Assembly (NCBI RefSeq): GCF_027497255.1
Contig: NZ_CP114903.1
Span: forward strand, 3,968,001 to 4,032,000
Direction: 5' to 3'
DNA: 64,000 nucleotides
Source: Micromonospora sp. WMMD882
GTDB taxonomy: Bacteria > Actinomycetota > Actinomycetes > Mycobacteriales > Micromonosporaceae
The notes under the pieces are model-generated. The model worked only from the letters and a program-made list of their open reading frames with translations. It was not told the DNA's origin and made no database searches. This document shows positions 56,227 to 64,000 of this stretch, piece after piece; the stretch's first letter is position 1; every line of letters begins with the position of its first letter. Both the position numbers and the translations under genes were made by a program.

Positions 56227-56973
56227 TCAGGTCGGGGTGAGGATGTCGTCGCCGATGGTGGTGAGCTGGGCGGCGGCGAGTTCGGTGGCGGCCATGCAGT
56301 GGCGCAGCCAGGAGCGCAGCCCGTCCGGGGTGCCGGTGGCGAAGGCGCCGGCCGCGCCCACGTACTCGGGTTCCCGCTCCCGGTGCCCGACGTCGGTCGC
56401 CAGCAGGCCACGCGGGTCGAATCCGGTCGACATCAGCACCAGTCGGGCCGCCGCGCGGGCCACCACCCCGGACGGGCCGGCGAACGGGCGCAGCGCCAGC
56501 AGGTCCCCGTGCACCACGGCGGCGAGCACCGGCGGGGGCACGCTGGTGCCGCCGGCGACCAGCGTGGCCAGGCCGTCCAGTCGGGCGCCGACCAGCGGGT
56601 CGGTCACCGGCCGCCCCAGCTCGGCTTCGGGCACGACGTCCCGGGCGGCGAGCACGTGCAGCTTCGCCAGCACCTGTCGGGGCGCTCTCGGCCAGAGTTC
56701 GGTGAGGCCGGGCAGCGCCCCGGCCACCCGTAGCGCGCCCTGCGTGACGGGGTCGGTGACCGTGCCGGCGCGTACCGTCTCGCGCTCGTGGGGGTAGCCC
56801 TCCAGGGCGGCGCTGGCCACCGCGGAGCGCAGGCTGACCTCGGCGGCGACCTGGCCGCCGTGCCGGCGCAGCGCGCGGTGCCGGAGGGCCTGGTCCACCT
56901 GGTCGCGGGCCCGCTCGACGGCGGGGGCGATGTCGGCGAGGTCGAGCAGCGGGGCGAGCGGGTCGGTGGTCAC
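56227..56973 (-). CDS. Fic-fold protein with degenerate catalytic motif
   Basis: 248 residues. The inhibitory-helix motif (S/T)xxxE(G/N) is intact: SAALEG at 54-59, as in class II Fic proteins. In the expected place of HPFxDGNGRxxR (161-173) the sequence is RPFAGPSGVVAR: Pro, Phe, second Gly and final Arg remain, but the catalytic His is Arg, and Asp, Asn and the first Arg are lost. Surrounding helices (VLAAVVHGDLLALRPF, VARAAARLVLMSTGFDPRGL) keep the fold. It should not AMPylate in the normal way. I recall such proteins near acs in other actinobacteria. Divergent from acs. Confidence 0.7.
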   Translation of the reverse strand: MTTDPLAPLLDLADIAPAVERARDQVDQALRHRALRRHGGQVAAEVSLRSAVASAALEGYPHERETVRAGTVTDPVTQGALRVAGALPGLTELWPRAPRQVLAKLHVLAARDVVPEAELGRPVTDPLVGARLDGLATLVAGGTSVPPPVLAAVVHGDLLALRPFAGPSGVVARAAARLVLMSTGFDPRGLLATDVGHREREPEYVGAAGAFATGTPDGLRSWLRHCMAATELAAAQLTTIGDDILTPT

Positions 56974-57044
56974 CGGACCACGCTAGCGACCCGCCCGTGC
57001 CGCCCGACCGGCAACGGGCCAGCACCGACCGGACCCGCCGCCGG

Positions 57045-57187
57045 ACCCGCCGACCGCACCCGCCGACCGCGCCCGCCGACCGGACCCGCCGACCGCGCCC
57101 GCCGACCGGACCCGCCGACCGCACCCGCCGACCGCACCCGCCGACCGCACCCGCCGACCGCGCCCGCCGACCGCGCCCGCCGCCGCA
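57045..57187. repeat. 13-bp minisatellite upstream of acs
   Basis: About eleven copies of RCCCGCCGACCGS in unbroken 13-bp register. The period is not a multiple of three and frame conservation is absent, so it is not coding. It lies in the 494-bp gap 56974-57467 between the divergent Fic-like gene and acs; the rest of the gap should hold the two promoters. No other gene is seen there. Confidence 0.85.
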
Positions 57188-57467
57188 CGCCGGCCGCAGC
57201 CGCCGTCCCACGCCGGCGCGCCCGCGGGCCGGACCTGCCACCGCCCCGCGCCCAGGGGTCGGGCGGCAGGAGGTGCCTCGCGCCGGTGGGCGGGCGGGAG
57301 GGGCCAGCCCGTGCCGCTGCCGGAACCCGGCCGGATGCTCGCGCCGGTGGGCGCGCGGGGTGGGCCGCTGGGCGCGCGGTGGGCGACGGCGGTCGCGGGG
57401 GCTGGCCGGCGAAGTTAACCTCTCAGCAACGAGACGCAGGTCATCCGAGCGACGAGGAGTCACGCGC

Positions 57468-59432
57468 ATGAGCGAGGCCTTGGCCAACTTGCTGAACGAG
57501 ACGCGGCAGTTCCCGCCGCCGGCCGCGCTCGCCGGGAACGCCAACGTCAAGGCTGACGCGTACGAGGCGGCGCGGACCGACCGGCTGGCGTTCTGGGAGA
57601 CGCAGGCCCGGCGGCTGACCTGGGCGAAGGAGTGGGACCAGACGCTCGACTGGAGCAGTCCGCCGTTCGCGAAGTGGTTCGTCGGCGGGCAGCTCAACGT
57701 GGCGTACAACTGCCTGGACCGGCACGTGGCGGCCGGGCTGGGCGACCGGGTGGCGATCCACTGGGAGGGCGAGCCGGGCGACACCCGCACGATCACGTAC
57801 GCCGAGCTGCACCGGCTCACCTGCCAGGCGGCGAACGCGCTGACCGACCTCGGCGTCACCGTCGGTGACCGGGTGGCGATCTACCTGCCGATGATCCCGG
57901 AGGCGGCGGTGGCGATGCTGGCCTGTGCCCGGATCGGGGCGGTGCACAGCGTGGTCTTCGGTGGTTTCTCCGCCGACTCGCTGACCAACCGGATCCAGGA
58001 CGCCAGCGCCAAGGTGGTGATCACCGCGGACGGCGGATTCCGGCGGGGCAAGCCGTCGGCGTTGAAGCCGACCGTGGACGAGTCGGTGGCGAACTGCCCG
58101 TCGGTGGAGCACGTGCTGGTGGTCCGGCGTACCGGTGCGGAGGTCGCCTGGTCGGCGAAGGACCACTGGTGGCACGAGACGGTGGAGACGGCGTCGGCCG
58201 AGCACGACGCGCAGTCGTTCGACGCGGAGACGCCGCTGTTCATCCTGTACACGTCCGGCACGACGGCCCGCCCGAAGGGCATCCTGCACACCACCGGCGG
58301 TTACCTGACGCAGGCGGCGTACACGACGTGGGCGGTGTTCGACCTGAAGCCGGAGACGGACGTCTACTGGTGCACCGCCGACATCGGCTGGGTGACGGGG
58401 CACTCCTACATCGTGTACGGGCCGCTGGCCAACGGCGCGACCCAGGTGATGTACGAGGGCACCCCGGACACCCCGCACAAGGGCCGCTTCTGGGAGATCG
58501 TGCAGCGGTACGGCGTGACGATCCTGTACACCGCGCCGACCCTGATCCGGACGATGATGAAGTGGGGCGAGGACATTCCCGCCCAGCACGATCTGTCGTC
58601 GCTGCGGCTGCTGGGCAGCGTCGGCGAGCCGATCAACCCCGAGGCGTGGATGTGGTACCGCGAGCACGTCGGCGGGGGTGAGCTGCCGATCGTGGACACC
58701 TGGTGGCAGACCGAGACCGGGGCGATGATGATCTCGCCGTTGCCGGGGGTGACCGAGACGAAGCCGGGCAGCGCGATGACCCCGTTGCCGGGGATCAGCG
58801 CGGACGTGGTGGACGACCAGGGTCAGTCGGTGCCCAACGGCGGTGGCGGCTACCTGGTGCTGCGGGAGCCGTGGCCGTCGATGCTGCGCACCATCTGGGG
58901 CGACGACGACCGGTTCGTCGAGACGTACTGGTCGCGGTTCGAGGGGATGTACTTCGCCGGGGACGGCGCGAAGCGGGACGACGACGGGCACATCTGGCTG
59001 CTCGGCCGGGTGGACGACGTGATGCTGGTGTCCGGGCACAACATCTCCACCACCGAGGTCGAGTCGGCGCTGGTGTCGCACCCGTCGGTGGCCGAGGCGG
59101 CGGTGGTGGGCGCGACCGACCCGACGACCGGGCAGGCGATCGTCGCGTTCGCGATTCCGCGCGGCACCGCCGACGTGGCGGGCGAGGCGGGTGAGCAGCT
59201 CATCGCCGATCTGCGCAACCACGTGGCGAAGACGCTCGGGCCGATCGCGAAGCCGCGGCAGATCATGCTGGTGCCGGAGTTGCCGAAGACCCGGTCCGGC
59301 AAGATCATGCGCCGGTTGCTGCGGGACGTGGCGGAGAACCGTTCGCTGGGTGACGTCACCACCCTCCAGGACTCGTCGGTGATGGACCTGATCTCGTCCG
59401 GCATGAGCGGCGGGAAATCCGACGACGACTGA
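57468..59432 (+). CDS. acs: Acetyl-coenzyme A synthetase
   Basis: 654 residues, typical length. AMP-forming synthetase motifs: P-loop TPLFILYTSGTTARPKGILH (A3), VDTWWQTETGAMM (A5), HIWLLGRVDDVMLVSGHNIS (A8 hinge) and PKTRSGKIMRRLLR with the acetylatable Lys of this family. Converts acetate, ATP and CoA to acetyl-CoA. The start follows GAGGAG. The 9-residue acidic tail (GGKSDDD) is common. A terminator hairpin follows. Neighbouring Fic-like gene is divergent. Confidence 0.96.
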   Translation: MSEALANLLNETRQFPPPAALAGNANVKADAYEAARTDRLAFWETQARRLTWAKEWDQTLDWSSPPFAKWFVGGQLNVAYNCLDRHVAAGLGDRVAIHWEGEPGDTRTITYAELHRLTCQAANALTDLGVTVGDRVAIYLPMIPEAAVAMLACARIGAVHSVVFGGFSADSLTNRIQDASAKVVITADGGFRRGKPSALKPTVDESVANCPSVEHVLVVRRTGAEVAWSAKDHWWHETVETASAEHDAQSFDAETPLFILYTSGTTARPKGILHTTGGYLTQAAYTTWAVFDLKPETDVYWCTADIGWVTGHSYIVYGPLANGATQVMYEGTPDTPHKGRFWEIVQRYGVTILYTAPTLIRTMMKWGEDIPAQHDLSSLRLLGSVGEPINPEAWMWYREHVGGGELPIVDTWWQTETGAMMISPLPGVTETKPGSAMTPLPGISADVVDDQGQSVPNGGGGYLVLREPWPSMLRTIWGDDDRFVETYWSRFEGMYFAGDGAKRDDDGHIWLLGRVDDVMLVSGHNISTTEVESALVSHPSVAEAAVVGATDPTTGQAIVAFAIPRGTADVAGEAGEQLIADLRNHVAKTLGPIAKPRQIMLVPELPKTRSGKIMRRLLRDVAENRSLGDVTTLQDSSVMDLISSGMSGGKSDDD

Positions 59433-59442
59433 GCTCGGTGAA

Positions 59443-59483
59443 GACTGTGGGTGACGGTCCGGGTCGGGCCGTCACCCGCAGTC
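59443..59483 (+). terminator. Terminator after acs
   Basis: GACTGTGGGTGACGG (59443-59457) pairs with CCGTCACCCGCAGTC (59469-59483), one G-T mismatch, 11-base loop, 10 bp after the acs stop. Confidence 0.85.
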
Positions 59484-59688
59484 GTTTCCGGGTGGGCGCG
59501 GGGCGTCGGGGTCCGTAGTGGACGGACGGGTGAGCCGGAGAAGCTGATCGGTCGGAGAGCCGCCGGGAATCTGTACCGCGATCGATTTCTGAACTAGTTT
59601 CACGCCGTCGGGGCCGTCGACGGCCGTCGTTGCCTCACATGGTCGTGGTCCCGACGGTCTCCTTGCCATGCCCGAGAAATGGAGCGGC

Positions 59689-62484
59689 ATGAAACTCTCC
59701 GTCCCGCCACGCGGGTCACGTCGACGACTGATCGTCGTCCTTCCCGCGGTCGCGCTCGCCGCCTCGGCACTCACCGTGCCGGTCAGCGCGGCGGCCGAAC
59801 CGACCGGATCCGCCGGCCGCGCCGTCATCGGCGCGGACGAGTACTACATCAACTACGCCGAGCCCGCGGTGCAACCGGACACCGAGGGTCGTGAGGTGAA
59901 GGGACGCGACGGCATCCACGCGCCGGCCGTCGACGCGGCCCGCGCGTACGACCGCAAGTACGCCCGGGGCAACCCGGTGGCCGCCCGCGAGCTGGCGAAG
60001 GCCGAGGCGAAGGCGATCCGGACGGGGCAGAACCCGCGCCGGTTCAAGAAGGCCCCGGCCACCCAGACCGCCAAGCTGCTGACCCTGTTGGTGGAGTTCA
60101 ACGACAAGGCGAACGACGACTTCACCGGGACGATGGTGCCGAAGACGGTCTTCGGGGACCGGAGCTGCGTCCCCGGCACCGTCCAGAACGGACCGTTGCA
60201 CAACCGGATCCCGAACCCGGCGTCGTACCCGAACGAGGACAACAACTCGATGTGGGTGCCGAACTTCTCGCCCACCCACTACAACCGGATGCTCTACTCC
60301 CGGACGGGCATCACCCAGCGGGTGCGCACCGACCTGACCGGACCGGACGGCAAGCCGGGCATCGACATCTCCGGCCGCAGCATGCGCAACATGTACCTGG
60401 AGATGTCGAAGGGCGCGTACACGGTCGACGGGCAGGCCAGCCCGTGGATCAAGGTGCCGCACTCGGAGGGCTGGTACGCGGCGTCGCGCTGCTTCCAGGA
60501 CGAGACCGGCGCGTGGGTGGCCGGGCGTCAGCAGGCGATGAACGGGCACCCGGACAACCCGCAGGGCGCCGGCCGGCTCGCCACCGACGCGGTCGACGCG
60601 CTGGCCGCGATGGACCCGGACTTCCCGTGGGCCGACTACGACATCGAGGACCAGGGCGACCGGGACGGCGACGGCGACTTCCACGAGCCGGACGGCGTGA
60701 TCGACCACCTGGTGCTGGTGCACGCCGGGCAGGGCAAGTCGCGCGGCGGCGGCGCGGAGGGCACGTACGCCATCTGGGCGCACTCGTCGGCGGTGGCCGG
60801 CGGTTACGCGATCCCCGGCACGGACCTGCGGGTGTCCAACTACATCGTGCAGCCGGAGGACGCCGGGGTCGGCGTCTTCGCCCACGAGTACGGCCACGAC
60901 CTGGGTCTGCCGGACCTCTACGACACCTCCGGCAACGCCGACTCGGACGTGGACTTCTGGGACCTGATGGCGTCCGGCTCGCACTCCGGGGAGATCTTCC
61001 AGGCGCTGCCGACCCACATGGGCCTGTGGGACAAGTGGGTGCTCGGCTGGGCCGACCCGCTGGAGGTCCCGGTCGGCGCGAACCCGCGCGCCGTCCTGCT
61101 CGGGCAGACCTCGCGGACCCCGCGCGGCACCCAGGACGGCCTCAAGATCGACCTGCCGGACAAGGTGATCAACCTCGCCGACCCGCACAGCGGCCAGAAC
61201 ATGTGGTACAGCGGCGCGGACCAGGACTGGGCGGACGTCAAGCTCAGCCGTACGGTGGCCGTGCCGGCCGCCGCGGACGCGAAGTTCTGGATGTGGAACA
61301 ACTACGTCATCGAGGCGGACTGGGACTACGGCTTCGTCGAGGTGTCCACCGACGGCGGGTCGTCCTGGACCGAGCTGAAGGTGTACGACGAGTCCGGCGC
61401 CCTGGTCAGCACGAACGACGGGTACGCGGACCCGAACGGCCGGCTGGTCGACTTCGGGAACAAGAAGTACGGCCTGACCGGCGACACGCACGGCTGGCGG
61501 CACGACTACGTCGACCTGTCCCCGTACGCGGGCACGACCGTGCAGGTCCGGCTGCGGTACGCCACCGACGCGGCGTTCGTGGAGCGGGGCTGGTTCGCCG
61601 ACGACTTCGCGGTCACCGGCGGCGCGGCCACCACCTGGAGTGACGACGTCGAGGGCGGCGCGGCCGGCTGGACGGCCACCGGGGGCACGTTCACCGACAC
61701 CACCGGCGGCGGCTGGGCGACCGACTCGGGCACCAAGGTGCAGGCGCACTACTACCTGGCCGAGTGGCGCAACTTCGACGGCTTCGACGAGGGCCTGAAG
61801 TACGCCTACGACACGGTGTACTCGAACGAGGCGTGGAAGGTGGACCGGATCGCGTACAACGCGCCGGGAATGCTGGTCTGGTACCGGGACACCACGCTGG
61901 GCGACGTCAACCACACCACCGCCCAGCTCACCGCGCTGCCCAGCTACGGGGCCAAGGGCGGGCTGCTGATCGTCGACGCGAACTTCGACCCGCTGCGCCG
62001 TACCGGCGAGGCGGCCACGAAGGACCCGTCGACGTTGAAGAACCTGCCGAGCCGGCCGCAGTCGTCGAACGCGGCGTTCTCCCTGCACCCGACGTACCCG
62101 TTCAACGAGTGCCTGGAGGCGGCGGGCGAGCCGTACAGCGAGTACTGCACCAGCTTCGGCGCGCAGCCGGCGGTGCCGGGCTTCACCGACGCCCGGGGCT
62201 GGGTGCCGGGCATCGAGGTGCGTGACGGCTCGCAGTTGTTCGCCCGGGACAGCGACGCCTCGGTGGTCGTCCCGTCGCGCGGTAACGCCGCGTACACCAC
62301 CCGGGCGGTGAACCCGGACGGCACCCCGGCGACCGGGGTGTACGGCACCGACCTGGGCTTCACCGTCCTGGGCACCGGGAACCCCGGCGACCAGGGCGTG
62401 AGCTACGGCGTCACGATCACCATCAAACGGACGGCGAACGACAACTCGCACGCGCTGGTGCAGGTCACCCCGGCCCGGCGATGA
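59689..62484 (+). CDS. Secreted M6 metalloprotease (immune inhibitor A family)
   Basis: 931 residues from the ATG at 59689 (GGAG just upstream; another ATG 21 bp before). A Tat-like basic signal (RGSRRRLIVVLPAVALAASA, cut near VSAAAE) starts it. A propeptide region is followed by the M6 catalytic domain: the zinc motif HEYGHDLGLPDLYD at His399, Glu400, His403, Asp409, and the downstream WDLMASGSHSG Met-turn. Two jelly-roll/MAM-like segments (WSDDVEGGAAGWTATGGTFT) follow in the C-terminal half. This is a large extracellular zinc protease that may degrade proteins in the environment. A second M6 gene follows 240 bp later. Confidence 0.92.
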   Translation: MKLSVPPRGSRRRLIVVLPAVALAASALTVPVSAAAEPTGSAGRAVIGADEYYINYAEPAVQPDTEGREVKGRDGIHAPAVDAARAYDRKYARGNPVAARELAKAEAKAIRTGQNPRRFKKAPATQTAKLLTLLVEFNDKANDDFTGTMVPKTVFGDRSCVPGTVQNGPLHNRIPNPASYPNEDNNSMWVPNFSPTHYNRMLYSRTGITQRVRTDLTGPDGKPGIDISGRSMRNMYLEMSKGAYTVDGQASPWIKVPHSEGWYAASRCFQDETGAWVAGRQQAMNGHPDNPQGAGRLATDAVDALAAMDPDFPWADYDIEDQGDRDGDGDFHEPDGVIDHLVLVHAGQGKSRGGGAEGTYAIWAHSSAVAGGYAIPGTDLRVSNYIVQPEDAGVGVFAHEYGHDLGLPDLYDTSGNADSDVDFWDLMASGSHSGEIFQALPTHMGLWDKWVLGWADPLEVPVGANPRAVLLGQTSRTPRGTQDGLKIDLPDKVINLADPHSGQNMWYSGADQDWADVKLSRTVAVPAAADAKFWMWNNYVIEADWDYGFVEVSTDGGSSWTELKVYDESGALVSTNDGYADPNGRLVDFGNKKYGLTGDTHGWRHDYVDLSPYAGTTVQVRLRYATDAAFVERGWFADDFAVTGGAATTWSDDVEGGAAGWTATGGTFTDTTGGGWATDSGTKVQAHYYLAEWRNFDGFDEGLKYAYDTVYSNEAWKVDRIAYNAPGMLVWYRDTTLGDVNHTTAQLTALPSYGAKGGLLIVDANFDPLRRTGEAATKDPSTLKNLPSRPQSSNAAFSLHPTYPFNECLEAAGEPYSEYCTSFGAQPAVPGFTDARGWVPGIEVRDGSQLFARDSDASVVVPSRGNAAYTTRAVNPDGTPATGVYGTDLGFTVLGTGNPGDQGVSYGVTITIKRTANDNSHALVQVTPARR

Positions 62485-62653
62485 GCTGACCGGGCGGGCG
62501 CGGGGTCGGTGGCACTTTGCCGCCGGCCCCGCTTCCCGTCCTGGTCACCGGACGCGGGCGTTGTGACACTGAAAAGCATTCGCAACTATTTTGCGCAACA
62601 AATCAACGTCAGCATCTTCCCAGCGGTCCCACCAGTGTCTATGTTCACCAGTG

Positions 62654-62669
62654 GTCCCACTAGTGGGAC
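62654..62669. promoter_or_regulatory. Perfect 16-bp palindrome GTCCCACTAGTGGGAC
   Basis: It lies 56 bp upstream of the second M6 protease start and is preceded by a related half-site (GGTCCCACCAGTG near 62624). The location and symmetry suggest an operator. No regulator is assigned. Confidence 0.5.
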
Positions 62670-62724
62670 GTTCACCGGCCCCGTACCCCGACCGGGTCGG
62701 TTTCCCTTACACCGGAGGTACCAC

Positions 62725-64000
62725 GTGCGCAAAGTCGCAGTGGGTCTGCTCGGGTTGACTTTGACGGCGACGGGTCTGGCGGTCGGTAACACCGCTGCCG
62801 CCGCGCCCTCGGCCAACACGCCGGGAGCGGTCCCGTCGGCTGCCGAAGCCAACCACGCCGAGCACGACCACGACCTGCCCAACCCGCTCGAAACCAAGCG
62901 GCGCGCCCTGCGCCAGGAGGGGCTGAGCGAGGTCCTCTCCGGACGCGCCAAGTCTGAGAAGATCAACGGCAGCACCGTGGTGAAGGTCGGCAAGACCCAG
63001 GCCGCGGGCGGCCCGGCGGCCCGTTCGGCCAAGGCCGGCGCCGCCGCTCAGACCAAGGACCAGTACGTCGAGCTGGCCCGCGAGCAGACCGACCGGATCT
63101 TCGTCATCCTCGCCGAGTTCGGCAACGAGCGGCACCCGAACTTCCCGGACCAGGACACCGACCCGGACACCCCCGGGCCGGCCCGGTTCGACGGCCCGCT
63201 GCGTAACGAGATCCCCGAGCCGAACCGCGCGGTGGACAACTCCACCGTGTGGCAGGCCGACTACGACGCGGACTACTTCCGCAAGCTGTACTTCGGCACC
63301 GGCAAGGGCGACGAGTCGCTCAAGCAGTACTACGAGGCCCAGTCCTCGGGCCGGTACAGCGTGGACGGCACCGTCACCGACTGGGTGAAGGTGCAGTACA
63401 ACGAGGCCCGCTACGGCCGCTCCGGCGGCTACCCCTGCGGCTCCAACGTCTGTTCGAACACCTGGGCGCTGGTCCGGGACGCCGCCAACAAGTGGGTGGC
63501 CGACCAGAAGGCCGCCGGCCGTACGGACGCGCAGATCGCCGCGGACATGAAGTCCTTCGACAAGTGGGACCGGTACGACCACGACGCCGACGGCAACTTC
63601 AACGAGTCGGACGGCTACATCGACCACTTCCAGATCGTGCACGCCGGTGGCGACGAGGCGGACGGCGACCCGTGGCAGGGCGAGGACGCCATCTGGAGCC
63701 ACCGCTGGTACGCGTACGCCAGCGACCAGGGCGTGACCGGCCCGCCGAACTTCCCGGCCGGTGGCACCCAGATCGGCAACACCGGGATCTGGATCGGCGA
63801 CTACACCATCCAGCCGGAGAACGGCGGCCGTAGCGTCTTCTACCACGAGTACGGCCACGACCTCGGTCTGCCGGACGACTACAACGTGGTCAACGGCGGC
63901 GACAACAACAACGAGCACTGGACCCTGATGGCCCAGAGCCGGCTCGGCGCCAAGAACGACGGCGGCATCGGCGAGCGCGGCGGTGACCTCGGCGCGTGGA
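62725..64000 (+). CDS. Second secreted M6 metalloprotease (3' end outside window)
   Basis: GTG start with GGAGGT at the right spacing; runs open to the window edge (425 codons so far). Signal peptide RKVAVGLLGLTLTATGLAVG ends near TAAAAP. A propeptide (HAEHDHDLPNPLETKRRALR) precedes a domain close to the immune-inhibitor-A peptidases: EQTDRIFVILAEFGNERHPN, YNEARYGRSGGYPCGSNVCS, WDRYDHDADGNFNESDGYID and the zinc site YHEYGHDLGLPDDY (His374, Glu375, His378, Asp384). It is a paralogue of the preceding protease but closer to the canonical InhA type; the C-terminal part lies beyond 64000. Confidence 0.9.
   Translation, partial: MRKVAVGLLGLTLTATGLAVGNTAAAAPSANTPGAVPSAAEANHAEHDHDLPNPLETKRRALRQEGLSEVLSGRAKSEKINGSTVVKVGKTQAAGGPAARSAKAGAAAQTKDQYVELAREQTDRIFVILAEFGNERHPNFPDQDTDPDTPGPARFDGPLRNEIPEPNRAVDNSTVWQADYDADYFRKLYFGTGKGDESLKQYYEAQSSGRYSVDGTVTDWVKVQYNEARYGRSGGYPCGSNVCSNTWALVRDAANKWVADQKAAGRTDAQIAADMKSFDKWDRYDHDADGNFNESDGYIDHFQIVHAGGDEADGDPWQGEDAIWSHRWYAYASDQGVTGPPNFPAGGTQIGNTGIWIGDYTIQPENGGRSVFYHEYGHDLGLPDDYNVVNGGDNNNEHWTLMAQSRLGAKNDGGIGERGGDLGAW

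Noticed and set aside
57000..57420. Long open frames through the 13-bp repeats upstream of acs
   Set aside because: They arise from GC-rich repeats lacking stop codons in several frames at once; no start site or domain supports them.
62485..62724. Riboswitch upstream of the second M6 protease
   Set aside because: Only a simple palindrome is visible; no conserved aptamer core could be recognised.

Overview
The window is high-GC actinobacterial chromosome. Gene order (ricT-holB-tmk, topA, a membrane pyrophosphatase, bldG, a MrfA-like helicase, the ssd/tad locus, acs), actinobacterial-only families and start-codon use (many GTG, tight ATGA/GTGA overlaps) point to Micromonosporaceae, probably Micromonospora. 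The genus is an inference; no rRNA is present. There is one tRNA gene, tRNA-Thr(CGU).

Layout. (1) 1-7.9 kb, accessory: an aldo/keto reductase remnant, an aminoglycoside-phosphotransferase-like kinase, a winged-helix protein, a VOC protein, then a small cluster of ATP-grasp ligase, StrB1-like amidinotransferase, ornithine-type aminotransferase, MFS exporter and a decayed second ATP-grasp gene. It looks like a compact pathway for a guanidino amino-acid or peptide metabolite. (2) 8.0-10.1 kb: a secreted, LPVTG-anchored ice-binding-like (DUF3494) protein with near-identical internal repeats. (3) About 10.1-17.1 kb: a decayed island bounded by direct copies of the 3' end of tRNA-Thr plus part of its terminator. 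It holds PadR/DUF1048 genes (one with an in-frame stop), two lipoproteins, an IS30 transposase scrap, a chimeric lipoprotein/response-regulator pseudogene and an SDR/TetR pair. (4) 17.2-33.2 kb, core: a membrane metallophosphatase, ricT, a YbaB/ESX-associated trio, holB, an MFS-thymidylate kinase fusion, an aldolase/racemase, TetR and sugar-lactone oxidase group, topA, and two small conserved genes.

(5) 33.3-41.7 kb: hppA, bldG with its cognate anti-sigma-like gene, the helicase, a LURP-one-related protein and an Rv2629-type (bacterial aeRF1/Balon-like) ribosome factor. (6) 42.1-48.4 kb: a complete tad pilus operon (ssd, tadA, tadB, tadC, DUF4244 pilin-like, tadE and a second TadE-like gene). 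Three of these genes carry in-frame minisatellites of 30, 30 and 45 bp. (7) 48.7-57 kb: a membrane-anchored protein with a VHL beta domain, an alpha/beta hydrolase opposite a SnoaL-type ECF sigma factor, a HAD-IB phosphatase, a self-contained membrane module (SRPBCC protein, ICMT-DCC fusion, TetR) under two perfect 16-bp operators, and a Fic-fold protein with a wrecked catalytic motif. (8) 57.4-64 kb: acs and two tandem secreted M6 metalloproteases, the second cut by the window end.

Most promising for new biology: the VHL-domain protein, the minisatellite-bearing tad genes, the amidinotransferase/ATP-grasp mini-cluster, the tRNA-bounded island, the degenerate Fic protein and the ICMT-DCC/SRPBCC/TetR module. 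All functional statements are read from sequence and recalled family knowledge; no database search was run.
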